Assembly: GCA_032622095.1 (NCBI GenBank)
Contig: CP136068.1
Coordinates: 155,583,151 to 155,647,150, forward strand
DNA: 64,000 bases
DNA from: Siphonodentalium dalli
Lineage: Eukaryota > Mollusca > Scaphopoda > Gadilida > Siphonodentaliidae
Reading direction: 5' to 3'
The position numbers and the translations under genes are program-made. Every line of letters begins with the position of its first letter. The first letter of the stretch is position 1. This document shows, in pieces, positions 36,132 through 48,595 of the stretch. Below the pieces are notes generated by a model that saw only the letters and a program-made list of their open reading frames with translations, was not told the origin of the DNA and did no database searches.

Positions 36132-36524
36132 GCCAAAGGGCACTGTTATTTCCCATTGGATACAAAAACGTATGTGAATCCTACACGTATTACAACGAAC
36201 AATTTGACGGTGCTAAAGTGACTTATGGGTCCCCCACCCCCATGTAACTCCTAGTTTTTTAAGCTGATGTGTGGTGAGATATTGTCAATAGCATTCGACG
36301 AACCGTAAATAGCGGTAACCCATTGTGCTCTGATCGGTTAACAGCTTTGTCGACACACCACCATTCACACAAATTCTAACTCGAAAACGTGTCGTTGTAA
36401 CTATAAGAACACATAAACACGTAAAAGTGAATAAATGTGTGTCTTCCGATGCTGGTGATGCTGTTCTAGAAATGTGATTTCGATTCTAATCCAATTAATA
36501 GCCCGCTAGTTACTTATTCTAGGC
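36132..36524. other. No gene supported
   Basis: Spacer with no supported feature. Confidence 0.4.
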
Positions 36525-39500
36525 GATAAAGTATGGTCGTGGTACGCAAAAAAAAAGGGGTTGACCCCGAAGAAATTGGTAAAAAGGCGATTTTGGTGTC
36601 ATTCAACGCGGGATAATCTCTGTTACAACATATCCAAAATCCGCTAAAATTCTCTTTGGGGAAAATCCAGGATCCAAGGCGGCCAAAACTCGAAAATGTG
36701 AAGTTTTTGCCTAATATCTTAAAGATCAGTTCCTGCTGTTTGATAATGGTTCAGATTGGCGACTTTGCTTAGCCTTATTCATGTTAATTCAGCATTGGAG
36801 CAATGAAAGATACCACAAATGGGGTCCAAGACTCATCCACACCCTCAAAAATTCGATTTTACAGAACGCGGTATAACATTTCACAAAAATCGCCATTGGG
36901 ATTCCAGTCATTTATCAACAAGAAATGGACAGAACAGTACAATGTAAGTTGGGCATACCATTAGCTATGAATACTCCAATTCAATAAAACCCAAATTGAC
37001 ACTTTGTCTCAAAATGGCGGTCAAAATATGGAAAATGGCGGATATTGCCCAGAGTGTCATTCAATCGATTATAAGTAGTGGTTGATGAATAAAATTGACT
37101 AAATAAATACGAATATATACCTATTTATGATACCATTATGCTAGCTCTATGAAAAAACTCAAAAATCCGTACCGAAAATGGCTGTCAAAAAGGGCACCCA
37201 ATGTGAAAAATACTATTTGCTGTCACTTCTTTTTATCACTTATTGCTCTCTGAACTGGGGTACAATTGGTATATTCTTTCAATAGTCGTGTCAACTGATC
37301 ATTCCAGCAATGACATGTGTAATCGTTTAGGTCATAATTTACTCCGGTCCTTTACTCATTAGTTCTAACGAATGCGGTATGAAATTTAACCAAAATCGGC
37401 TTTGGGGTTCTGGTCACATTTTATATTTAGGGATGAGCAGATCTTGCCTACAAAATAATTGAGCATTTCTTTTATTTGTAGACATTCCATCTCAAATGGA
37501 CCAATAAAAATAATAAATTTTATCTAATATGGCTTCCAAAACGAAAATGGTAGACTCTGCCCAGCTTGTCATATAATGGAATTTGTGATTGGTGGATGCA
37601 GTTGATAGTTGGCTAATCTATGTGCCTTATATACATAAAAACCAATATTTATAAAAAGGGAGCCTTGGTTTATTTTCAATCTTGTGGTGGCTTCCCGCGT
37701 GTTGGCAAATGTTAACTATTCGGGCTCGGCCATCATTTCGTACACTTAGGGTACACGGTCGCGATAGTCGCAAAAGAGGCTGATCCAGAATAAGTAAGCA
37801 GAGAGAGACTTTGACTTCATAATACCCTATCGGATATCGGATAAAATCAGCTTTGGGAAAACTTTAAGATCCGAGATGGCATCCAATATGCACCCCCCCC
37901 CCCGACAACGATAGAAGTCATGAATAGGATATTTACTCTTTGATTCCTTTTCGAAAAAAGAATTTTACTTGCATAAATATCTCTTATTGAAAACAGTATT
38001 GTTTTAATCTGGAATATGTATGAAAAATCATATTCCCAAACCTCTTAAGAAGGTTACCAAAACAGAAACGTGTCCGATTTATAGCTAGGTTGAGATACAC
38101 TGAAAAAAAACTCTTTAGTTTGACGGTTTCGATAGAAAGTAAAATATAATGACAATAAATTTCCGCTAAACAGATTGTGAAAGCACATTTTTCGACATCA
38201 TTGTTAATGGTAGCTGGAACTAAATATAACCCATGGATTCCCCATTTCGACATGTACGAAAAACGGTTTTACTCATAGCTGTTCTCAGATATCAACTCTC
38301 CGGTGAATGGTGATGTCTTATGTCCTTGAAACTACTTGTGCCAAATACATATATGTATGAGGAAACTATGCCCAGACATTGCTAACACATCGAATCAGTA
38401 AGTGCGTGGAGGTCTTCTTGGACAAGCGTGATTTTCAAAACTCTAAACCGTCTTTACAAACAGTAAAAGTTTATAGGAAATGACGTTGGATGTAGGTCTA
38501 GAGTACGTCGTCTGCATGAGATAGTATTCGTGTCAATAATTGGCACATATTTCGTGCTCTGATCAGCATGGATGAAAGCCTTATGTGGCAGTTTATTGTC
38601 TGGCATCCGGAAAAGAACATGTTCATTGTTCACATTTCTTTGACAAACATGTTGTTGGTCACCATGTTCGTGTGGCATTTCTATCCAATAGCAACCTTGA
38701 AATACCAGTTCTTTAAGCTAAATGGTTAATATGTTTACGCCTACGGGTAGAGGAAGGTAATAACGTGGAAACACTGGAGATGCAGAAACGTCTACATCGA
38801 AGTACAGTGACTAGTCTAAATTTTGCAGTTGGGACGATGGTGCCAATAGATATCATTGATGCAAATACCTGTCTCCATATCCGACTTTTTACAACAGAAG
38901 TGGGAAGCAGGTATAGCTTGTAACAACGGAGTATTATCTCAGGACATTCATGCTACATCTACAATTGTACATCAATCTAAGTAAAGTGAACACATCCATG
39001 GAAGAATAACAGATGCATAAAAGCGCCAAAACTACAACAAATGTTATAGTCAATGTTGAGGTTAGTTGGCAATGATGACGTTTTTTAAAGTATAATTTAT
39101 TGTTGGCAATGGGATAATAAACTAAATATTCTGAAGATGTGGAGGCAATTACCCATAACATATAAATAATAGGCTAAAATCGACCGGAATACTCAATGCA
39201 TTCAGATCCAGTCGTGGTGTACATTGTGCCTACAGATCATTGATGAAATTCACTCGATGTGTAGTAGATATCGATGCGTATATATTACTAGAATGTTGCT
39301 ATCCACATGTATATACCCTTAGTCGTATGGCACGGAATTGTCACATGGAGTGTGAAGAGTATACAATGTACGTGCGGAATTTTCATTTTTCCTCTTGATA
39401 TTGAAGAAAATAATTTTACTTTGAAACTACCTACCCCCGATAACCAACATGCCCACCCATTAAGTAAACCCCAGATTATTCGTTTTTCCATTCGTGTCCT

Positions 39501-40205
39501 TTCCACTTTCCAGCTTCGCCATCACTGGGTGATCCATTATAGCCTGATGCTTCCGGACTTGAACACCGATGCCCATATATTTGCTGGAAACGTTCCAAAT
39601 AGTCGTTATAAGTAGAAATATTGACACTGTGTTTGCAAATATCCAGATTTGTGCGCAAATCAATTTCTTTCTTAATAATTTCCAGATAGTCCCTCGTAAT
39701 AAGTGGACATGGTGTTGGATTCTGCAGTAGATACTGCTTTGTTGGAACATTGCGCGCTGAAATTATTGTGTTAGTAGATATTATTTGCAACATGTTTAAT
39801 GAATCTGGTATCGTTAGCTCACAACCGAAGTGTTGTTCCGGCTTTCCTCTGAGCAGAACTTAAATTTCGACAATTTTTGGTGGCCATTTTGGTAGCCATA
39901 TTAGAGTTTTTAATCGTGCTTGGCTACTCATACCCACACAAATATACTGATTTCACTCAATGATGTATATTGGTGCCGAATTGGCGTTTTGTCGCGAGGG
40001 TTTTCGTAAATAACTACCTATTTGCGATTTTCATTATTATTGGCGGCCATGTTGGACGCCATCTTGAATTTTGAATTTTCCCCAAAGCGGATTATAACGA
40101 CTTTTGGATATATTTTACACGAGATTCTCCCGCGTCGAATGACATCAAAACCGCTTCTTTACCAATTTCTTATGGGTCTAACCCTCCGACGACCATACTA
40201 ATGTT
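36525..40205. mobile_element. Old 3.7-kb inverted-repeat element, degenerate
   Basis: The left end (AGTATGGTCGTGG, then GAAGAAATTGGTAAA and GTGTCATTCAACGCGGG) is matched in inverse at the right end (CGCGTCGAATGACATC, ACCAATTTCTTATGG, CGACGACCATACT). The match extends over about 150 bp at perhaps 75-80% identity. The interior (36700-37700) contains several degenerate 'aaaatggcgg..aaaatccg' blocks. Minus-strand frames at 38454-38678 and 39460-39793 are the best candidates for remains of a transposase, but I recognise no motif. Flanking TAA/TA is ambiguous. Confidence 0.5.
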
Positions 40206-40848
40206 GATTTCATTGATACATTCCGCTGGAAACTGAAAACACCGAAATTTCTTACTAGCTATTAGCTTTTATGGGGGACTCGTTGTTTAATCTATCAGCA
40301 CCACCTCCCTGTTCAAAGCTCAATCTAGGTATCGTGTTTCCACGTACCCCGATATTAATGCTACCACTGTAGATCCAATTGCAAGCGTGATAATCTCACA
40401 CCAATAATATACCACAACGATTGTGAACTTAGCTAATTGGAAAGGTTCCTGTGTTTGGGCACATAAATGACAGATATGATGTGAAATTGTTATCAGTTGT
40501 CACAGAAGCTGGCCAACCTTTGGGAGTGTCAGGTTTTGAATATCCAACAGTTGGAAGTTTCAACGCAAGGGTTGGTGCATGTGCAAACGGATTTTCTGGC
40601 TCAGTGGGTCTCCCCCTCAATTGAGACTCAGTAGCCACAGATATGCTCACTAGTCACTCCTAAATGTTGCTGCAATATAATATAGGTCAATGGAATATAT
40701 TATTATACTCCTACATTTGGCGCGGTTGGTCGCCACATATGCGCGAACTCATTCCCTTCAAATCAAGTGTTGTCAATCTCTGATAAAGGACCGATTAAAA
40801 GGGTAATGTCTCTTGTTGCCTGTCAAATTAGTCTAAGTAATCATTGAA
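40206..40848. other. No gene supported
   Basis: No convincing feature. A 73-codon minus-strand frame at 40429-40650 has no recognised domain. Confidence 0.35.
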
Positions 40849-41314
40849 TTAACCCTTTACCCAACAGAACGGCCATGTGCCAATGCATTCTCTTATATAT
40901 GCGAGTCGACCATAGGTCGCCTCGCATATATAAGAGAATGCATTGGCTTAACACATATTAAAAATGATAAAATTGTCAAAGAATGTAGAAAAATATTATA
41001 CAAATTGTTAAAAAAATGTAAGAAAACATTATAAAATTGTTAAAGAATGTAAGAAAAAATGGTAAAAATTGTTTTAAAAAAGATTTTTTCAGGCCAATGC
41101 ATTCTCTTATATATGCGAGGCGACCTATGGTCGACTCGCATATATAAAGGAATGCATTGGCACAGGGCATAACTGTAACCATCATAATGTGGTCAATGAA
41201 CCGGTTCCAATGATATCCATATTTGTATGGTTTTATTCAGACTGACAGAAGATATTTTAGGCTGTTGAAGCTTTATTTGGGCATTTTTGGCCGCTTTGTT
41301 GGGTAAAGGGTTAA
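40849..41314. mobile_element. piggyBac-like MITE, family A, copy 3
   Basis: TTAA plus CCCTTTACCCAACA on the left and TTGGGTAAAGGG plus TTAA on the right. Two CCAATGCATTCTC palindromes (40880-40946 and 41093-41159) are separated by an AT-rich linker in which a TTAAAGAATGTAAG-type unit is repeated, making this linker longer than in copy 1. The family A right-hand segment (GGTTCCAATGATATCC to GGCTGTTGAAGC) is present. Confidence 0.88.
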
Positions 41315-41440
41315 AGCCCCGGTTCCATATCCCCGATTTCCCACCCCGAATGTTCCCGAATGACTCCCGAATCATAATTTTGCAAAAATCGTGGAGTAAG
41401 TTCGGGACAAGTCGGGACAGTGAATTTTTACCCCCGAACA
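41315..41440. repeat. CCCGAAT/ATTCGGG repeat, left part
   Basis: Short degenerate repeats of CCCGAATG and GTTCGGGACAAGTCGGGAC. The same repeat continues at 44300-44815 after the LINE, which split it. Confidence 0.6.
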
Positions 41441-44306
41441 TGTAAAAAACATGTTGTTAAACAACCTACTGAATATTCAGATCACTGTCAACTAGCAATA
41501 CATATGAACATAAAGTCACAAGATGTCAATAAAACTGCATTTAAATATCATTATACGAAACCGCACGGTGTGGCTAAATGGTCTCGAGATAGTGATGCTA
41601 AAGTAAAACAGGCTCTGGTAGATGTTGATATGCAACACCGCTTATTGAAATTTAGATCAAACGTATATGTACGCGATAAGAACGGAATAGAACAAGCTGT
41701 GCGCGATTATGATAATATCGTGAATTCTGTTAATGCCACCGCAACTCAATTTGTTAAAAGTAAAAATAAACTAATGCAAAGGAAACGTAAATGGTTTGAT
41801 GCAAAATGCAAAGAATTGAAAAAACATATGAAGCACGCGAGTAAAGAAATGAAGCGATACCCTCGCAATGCAGATCTCCGAAATGAGTTTTTCGCAGCTA
41901 ACAAAACTTATAAAAGAGAAACAAAAAAGAAATCAAAATAGTATTATCAGGAAATATCGGAAAACCTGGATGATATTGAGACAAGTGACCCTTCGGAATA
42001 TTGGCGTATAATTAATGGTCTTAGGCCACGAAAAGTTGAAATGAATTATTTGCACCCTGATGAATGTGTAGATTTTTTTAAAGAACTTTTATGTAAAGAA
42101 ATAATTCCACGAGACGAAAATGACCGTGTGCGGGGAACGCCGCGCATAGATATAGATCAAAATATTAGCGACGAAGAGATAACATCGGAAGAAATACTAA
42201 AATGCCTTAAGCTCTTGAAAAATAGGAAATCTTCTGAAAATGGAAATATTTCAAATGAATTTCTTAAATCAGTAGTACCGGAGATAATAGATGAGACAAC
42301 AAAACTGTTCAATCTAGTGTTATGTTCCGGACATTACCCTAAACATTGGAGTTTTTCACTCATAAAGACGCTCTATAAAAAGGGAGATCGACATGATCCG
42401 AATAATTATCGCCCGATTGCTCTGACAAATAACCTAGGTAAACTTTTCAACAAAATAATTAATACCAGGATAAATAACCACCTCGAGGAGAATGATCTGA
42501 TCAGTGACAATCAGTTTGGTTTTCGGACGAATCGTAGTACAATTGATAGTGCATTTGTTTTAAATACCATTGTGAAGAAATACAAGCAGAAAAATAAGCC
42601 CATTTATGCTGCATTCATTGATTTCAAAAAAGCGTTCGACTCAGTAGATAGATCGTTAATGTTACACAAAATACCTGATTATGGAATTTCTGGTAAAATA
42701 AATCAGTGTATACGTTCAATGTATCAAGCAAGCTACATAAGTGTGAAAACAGAGGCAGGCGTTGGACCACAACTTCTATCAACTATTGGAGTAAGACAAG
42801 GCTGTTCAATTTCACCCACGCTGTTTAAAATGTATATTGATGACCTAAGGTATTCATTTGACTCGACTTGTAATCCCGTTATTCTAAATAATCGGCCGAT
42901 CAGTCATCTTTTATTCGCAGATGACCTTGTAATAATATCGGAAACGAAAGAAGGTTTACAGAAATGCTTGAATAACTTGGAAAATTATGCAACAGATAAT
43001 AGTCTCACTGTTAATGTAAATAAAACAAAATGCATGGTTTTTAGATCTCGCAAGTCAAAATATGAACCGAAATTCATATTTCGATCGAAGCCACTGGAAA
43101 TGGTTGGGGATTATATGTATTTGGGTCTAAAATTCAGTGCAACTGGCAAAACGTTAAAATCGCAGGAGCATTTGAGTGCAAAGGCATTAAAATCAATGTT
43201 TTTCCTAACACAATCTATTCCATCAAGACTTCAGCTAACGACCCCTACAAAATGCAAGTTGTTTGATAAACTAATAAAACCAGTAATGTTGTATGGTTGT
43301 GAAGTATGGCTGGGAGATGTGCCGAATCTGCATACTGATTCTATACCTTGCGAGCAGGTTCAATTGAAATTCTGCAAAAATGTACTTTGTATAAATAGAA
43401 AAGCGTCGAACCATGCTTCTCGTGCAGAACTGGGTAGATTCCCCGTATTTCATGACGCGGTTTTAAAGAGTTTCAGATATAGGAATAAAATTTCTAAGTC
43501 AAAGCGTCATACATTAGTTTATGCGGCCTACGTTGAATCAACTAATTCGAAATTATCCACGGAATCGTGGAATGTATTACTACTGAAGCTTGGAATCGAT
43601 ATTGCCGAAGACAGTGGAATTCAAGAACAAGAACTGATAAAAAAGCTGGAAATAGATCACATTAACTGTTTTGTGAAGGACGTTTTTGATGATACGAGAT
43701 CAATCGGTGGTAATAAACTAAGAACGTATCGCATTTTCAAACGCAGATATGAGGTGGAACTGTATATTACCAATACCAAATCTGCTGACGCGAGAACTCT
43801 CTTTACAAGGTTACGCGTAAGTAATCACAAGCTTGAGATTGAGAAGGGAAGACACAAACAGCCCCCGTCAGATATAGAGGATAGAATATGTCCTGTCTGT
43901 AGGACAAACTCGGTTGAGACCGAATCACACTTTGTTATGAATTGTTCGGCATACGAAAACATTCGCATCAGTTGTTTCGCAGCAATAGGCGAGTATAAAA
44001 CCGATTTCCACAGAATGACAGAAGACAATAAATTTAATTATATAATGGAAAATAGGCACATTGATACCATAAATATCATATGCGACATGATCCGGTCCTT
44101 CTTTGAAAAACGGCAGATTTTATCAAGTGCATAATAATTATAAGAACAACTTGTGAGTGAGTATACTGAATATAAATTTTGACTTAGTCGGGTTTTGTTT
44201 AATTCATGCTATTATTGTATATGTATGTTTTATATTATATGTTATATGCTTGCAACTGCCCACTGAGGTGTTATTGCAATAAAATCTTGTATCTTGTATC
44301 TTGATC
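41436..44306 (+). mobile_element. 5'-truncated non-LTR retrotransposon, Jockey/CR1-like group
   Basis: Begins within the polyprotein just before the end of an AP-endonuclease domain and ends in a short-repeat tail of (ATCTTGT)n at 44284-44304 after an AATAAA at about 44279. A microsatellite tail rather than poly(A) is typical of CR1/L2/RTE-type elements. It is inserted inside a CGGGA-type repeat that continues on both sides. Exact clade is not determinable by eye. Confidence 0.85.
41441..44134 (+). pseudogene. LINE polyprotein: endonuclease end, reverse transcriptase, zinc knuckle; one internal stop
   Basis: One reading frame broken only by a TAG at 41939-41941; the next open stretch continues in the same frame and contains a Met at 42041. 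The first part has the endonuclease SDH motif (YSDHCQL) near its start and a basic linker. Numbered from the Met at 42041, the polymerase has NNYRPIAL (about 121-128), QFGFR (158), motif A FIDFKKAFDSV (192), motif B VRQGCSISP (251) and the catalytic FADD (292-295). The C-terminal knuckle has CPVC (617-620), H630 and C635. The enzyme would nick target DNA and prime reverse transcription there. The endonuclease is mostly missing and the stop precedes the polymerase, so this copy is defective. A Met at 41420 lies in the flank and is not a real start. Confidence 0.9.
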
Positions 44307-44815
44307 GGGGATATCGGTGCTATCGGGGTCGATTCGGGACAATTCTGGACTGTTCAAAACTATCGGGAACCAAGCCGAATCGCTCCCGAATTGTCAATCA
44401 TCGGGAGAAATTCGGGAGCAATTCGGCACCTATTCGGGAGTAGTCGGCAGTATTCGGAAATATTCGGGTGGATATTCTGGAGTAGTCGGCAGTGTTCGGT
44501 ATGTTATTCCCGAATTCGCCATGTGTGGTTGCTTTTATACTGAGATCCGGTGTATCTGCAAAATTCGGCATCGATTCGGGACGTTCGGCAGCAATTGAAT
44601 ACCAATTCGGTATTTATTCGGCATCAATTCGGTACCAGTTCGGCATTGATTCGGGGTATTCGGCAACAATTCGGTGTAAGTCGGTAGTAATCTGGGCAAT
44701 TCGGCAGCCACTCGCACGAAATTTCGGTATCAGTTCGGGATAATTCTTGATCATTCGGGAAGAAATTCGGAAGCATTCTGGAATACTCGGCAATGTTCGG
44801 GACGATTAAATTTTG
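44307..44815. repeat. Degenerate ATTCGGGA/ATTCGGCA repeat, right part
   Basis: More than thirty copies of ATTCGGGAN or ATTCGGCAN at 10-20-bp spacing, with some inverted CCCGAATT. Several overlapping frames arise because the repeat is stop-poor. It continues the block at 41315-41440. Confidence 0.75.
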
Positions 44816-45842
44816 TCATAATTCGCTTATAGTATATTCCTCGTTTCTTTTGGGGTTTTAATGATTTGTCAGATTTGTGAACTTTGGGTTTGAAACCTTT
44901 GGCGCTGATTCAATTTTGATGTTTGGAAAGAATAGATGTCTAATTCATAAATGTATTATATGCAATTAATATCAAAATATATACAAGGAGATAAAACACA
45001 CCAACAAGTATTAGTTGTTCAGCCACATAGATGAAATTTGAGGTGTTATTACCAAACAGACGGACAAATTCTAATCATGTTTTTCTCAAAGCTGAATGTC
45101 TATAGAAGATAAAAAAGCATGATAGCCAGTACAATTCGGTAGCTTATTGTGAGAACATGGGTCATGAAGAACACGACCCCCTGACGACTACCATCAGGCA
45201 AAATATTGGGGGTAGGGTTATGTTATCTGCCTCTGCCAAGTATATATTGGACATTTTGGGGCTGGAGTGTGATATGAAATACCAGAATATAATTTAGTAT
45301 CACATGGTCAAATAATCAGGTCACAACCACCGAGAAACTCTGATGACCTTTGGGGTTAAAGGTCATTCCAATGCTCAAATGGCAATTATCTAGCTAAGCA
45401 AATTACAGGCTCCAGCTATTGTGATTCCAAATAGGGTTTCATCAGCAATAATTAAATTATAATACCAATGAATGAGTTTTAATTTACAAACAAATGCTTC
45501 TTCTGGTATCTTGCAAGCTTTTATAGTGCATATAGACAACACATAATAAAACAGAGGTCAAAGGTCACAGCAATTGAAACACCGCTATAGACCTACACTT
45601 GCCTTTTTTCCTTGATTAGAAATGGTCAGGTTTTAGGACATTATAATTTATAAGTGTGTGATTTAAGAATATAATCGAATTTTAATACAACGGTGTTATA
45701 CAATACAATATATATGCCGTATTTAGTGTACAGCATTACTTTGGAATCGGAAAGTTGAGCGTGTATTCAAACATGTATATACGCATCTTGGTCGCGGGTC
45801 TTTATAAAGCTTTCAGCTGCGGCCCCATCCCACGATAGCTGC
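44816..45842. other. No gene supported
   Basis: AT-rich unique sequence, no supported feature. Confidence 0.45.
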
Positions 45843-46950
45843 CTTTACGCTAGTGATGCGGACCGGACCACCTTGGGTGGTCCGATCCACTGCCAAGGCG
45901 GTCCAGTCCGGTCCGGTCCATTCCGGTCCGGTACACGTGCCTGGGCCGGTCCAAAACGGTCCGGTCCACCTATAATAGGCTATATCATAATGAATTCTCT
46001 GTTTACTCAAAGTTTTTACTCTGAAAAGTACAAACTATAAGGTTATATACTGAGTTCAGTGCATTGCAATGAGTCCATATATGTTAAAACTTACATTGTT
46101 TGCTGATTGTATGCATCATTGTCTGTCTCTGGTGGGATATACTGGGAACGATGCACGATAATAGTATTTATAGTAATGCACTAATTAAATGTATTGGACA
46201 GATATATAGCTAGGGCCAGAATGTGTTATAACCAATCTAACATGGCTCTCAACTGATCGTATGCATGATTCGTATCATACTTATTTTCATTAAATTGAAA
46301 TTTAAACGAAATAACTATACTGATGACAATTATACAAATGTGTACTATATTGTGACTACTACATTAATATTGGAGATTTTGATGGCTGATTGTATAGTCC
46401 TGACAATTACAGTTATATACCTAAGTACAACTACTATTGGATTAATGTGACTGTCTTGTGTATGTACTATGTAATGTAGTTTGCATGTACATAATTATAA
46501 CTGTGGGGGAAAAAATAGAATACTCGATTCGATATCCATCCAAATTGATTAGTTGATGCCATGTTACATGCACTGTTTATGACAAATAGTTCCATACTCA
46601 TTCAGTTGCATGTTTGTCGCATTGATAGGGTGCTACATAGTGTTGGCCAGTGTTACAATAATACATTATAAGGAAAGTGACATGTACAAAGTACATCTAT
46701 ACATTGTTTTCGTGGCATCAAACGTTTAATTGATATTAACCACTTGAATGTGTCAATACATCGTTGCTAATTGATATGACGGCAAATACGCAATAATATT
46801 CGCGATAGTTTATTATAACTGAAGTAAAATAGTGGACCGGACCGGAGAGTACCGGACCGGCGGCAAAAAGCGGTCCGGTCCGGTCCAGTGCCACCCGGTC
46901 CGGACCGGACCGCGGTCCAAAGCGGTCCGGTCCGCATCACTACTTTACGC
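45843..46950. mobile_element. Non-autonomous hAT element (1,092 bp) with 8-bp duplication
   Basis: CTTTACGC flanks both sides (45843-45850 and 46943-46950), an 8-bp target duplication as made by hAT transposases. The termini are perfect 19-bp inverted repeats, TAGTGATGCGGACCGGACC. About 110 bp inside each end is packed with GGTCCGGTCC and its variants in both orientations, a likely transposase-binding subterminal array. The AT-rich interior (45970-46830) has no transposase. The clean duplication and ends suggest a fairly recent insertion. Confidence 0.92.
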
Positions 46951-47713
46951 GCTATGCCTATATTTATACACGCCTGATATACGCCAAGGAAGGCCACGCA
47001 TAGTCATGGGTGAGGGATATGTGTACAGCTCGTGTGGCTATATGCCCATTGGTGATGTGCATATGTATACCTGAAGTGACTTTATATTCATGAGTGGTAC
47101 ATGTGTATATGCTTATATCTTGAGAGTGGATATTTCGCAATGGGCGTGGCGAGTAGATTACAGGGAGTGACCGTGTGGCCAATGGCACGGTAAATAGGTG
47201 TACCCATAGGGACTGTACGATCATTAATGTGGTGAATAGGTACACGTAGTTATGGTATACCTGTATGTTGACTCATGGCTGTGTGGGGTTTTGGGTATAT
47301 ACACAAGTGTGGTATTGGCATGGGTGGGGGGGGTCTGTGTGTATAAAGCGAGTGATTATATGACCATCGGTAAGGTGCAGATGTATATCTCGATGAGGGA
47401 TATGTGTATAACACGAATGACCATATGCCCATTGGTGAGGTGCATATGTATACCTGGAGTGACTCTTTGGTCATGGGTTGAGTGTATATGCATACATTGA
47501 GTGGCTATTTGGCCATGGTGTGTGGAAATAGGTACACATGGAGTGACTATGGCCAATGGTGAGGTCAATATGTATGAAATGATTGACTCTATGATCATGA
47601 ATGTGGTGAATATGTATACATACAGTGACTATGTGGTACCTTGGTGACTCTATAGTCATGGGAGGTGTGTATATGCAAATATTGAGTGGCTATTTGGCCA
47701 TGGGTGTGGGGAA

Positions 47714-47846
47714 TACAGTAATGCCCTAATTAATCGACTCCATAACCACAGCATAATTATGGGTAATTTTTCAGGTTTTAGTCGGAAATATGGCTTGTTG
47801 CCATTCGTCAGAAAGCTCTCGGTCGATTAATTAGGGTATTACTGTA
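47714..47846. mobile_element. 129-bp TA-flanked MITE inside the minisatellite
   Basis: CAGTAATGCCCTAATTAATC at the left and its inverse GATTAATTAGGGTATTACTG at the right form terminal repeats of about 23 bp, flanked by TA on both sides. A neighbouring minisatellite unit reads GGAAATAGGTACACATGGAG, the uninterrupted site containing a single TA, so the duplication is exact. Mariner-type chemistry is likely; non-coding. Confidence 0.85.
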
Positions 47847-48097
47847 GGTACACATGGAGTGACTGTATGCCCAATGGTGAGGTCAATAGGCATACAATGA
47901 TTGACTGTATGCTCACAGATTTAGTGAATATGCATACGTATGTGACGATATGGTTATGGGTCAAGTGTATGACGTATACCTGGTGTACCTGTATTGTTAC
48001 TGATACATGTATGGTCATATGCGATGTGCATGGGTTTTCACAAGTATTGCTGAACGGTGACGGGTGAGGTGCATGTGTAAACAGCGAGCGACTATAT

Positions 48098-48330
48098 GAT
48101 GATGATGATGATTGTTTATTTGTATAATATTTACAAGCTTATGACAATGGTGATAATAAACAACAAAAATGATATTATACAGGAGCGATATGGTCCAGAT
48201 GGGCCGTCTTCCTGTTGCCCCTACGTATACAAACATGAAGTGGCAATTAATACAGTGAAATGATAATGAAAAGGATAGAATGTAGTTCATAATAGACAAA
48301 TAAAGTATCCAAACCACTTATGGGATGCAT
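48098..48330 (-). mobile_element. 3' end of a truncated LINE with (ATC)n tail
   Basis: Read on the minus strand, non-coding sequence ends in TTATACAAATAAACAATC followed by five ATC/CAT repeats at 48098-48112, inserted in the minisatellite. A microsatellite tail after an AATAAA is the hallmark of CR1/L2/RTE-type 3' ends. The 5' limit is uncertain. Confidence 0.45.
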
Positions 48331-48595
48331 CTACATGTATGTGTGTTAATTCATTATGTATTGGCCGTATTCATGGGCTTATAATAAATCTGTCACTAAT
48401 GGTGGGGGTATGGCCGGGGCTGTTTCGATTCTTTACTGGTTAAGAAAATAATGGATTCCGATGATCAAATGCATTGAAAGATCGTTGTTGCTGAAGCAGG
48501 TATTTGTTTCAGGTTATCGAGGAATTCATATATTGTCAGCTGTGTTGTGTTTATTTATATATGGAGTGACTGTATGTCGTATTGGGTGGCTATCA

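Larger units (their letters stand above)
46951..48595. repeat. Minisatellite, unit about 42 bp, with two insertions
   Basis: Units of about 41-42 bp around GAGTGACTATATGGCCATTG, GTGAGGTCAATATGTATAC recur in direct orientation with heavy divergence. The array is interrupted by a 129-bp MITE (47716-47844) and by a LINE 3' end (from 48098), and reappears at 48555-48595. Open frames here are repeat artefacts. Confidence 0.75.

Noticed and set aside
44301-44743. Overlapping frames of 80-93 codons
   Set aside because: Artefacts of the ATTCGGGA repeat, which is stop-poor in several frames.
46767-47074. Overlapping frames near the hAT right end
   Set aside because: They read the GGTCCGGTCC subterminal array and cross the element boundary.
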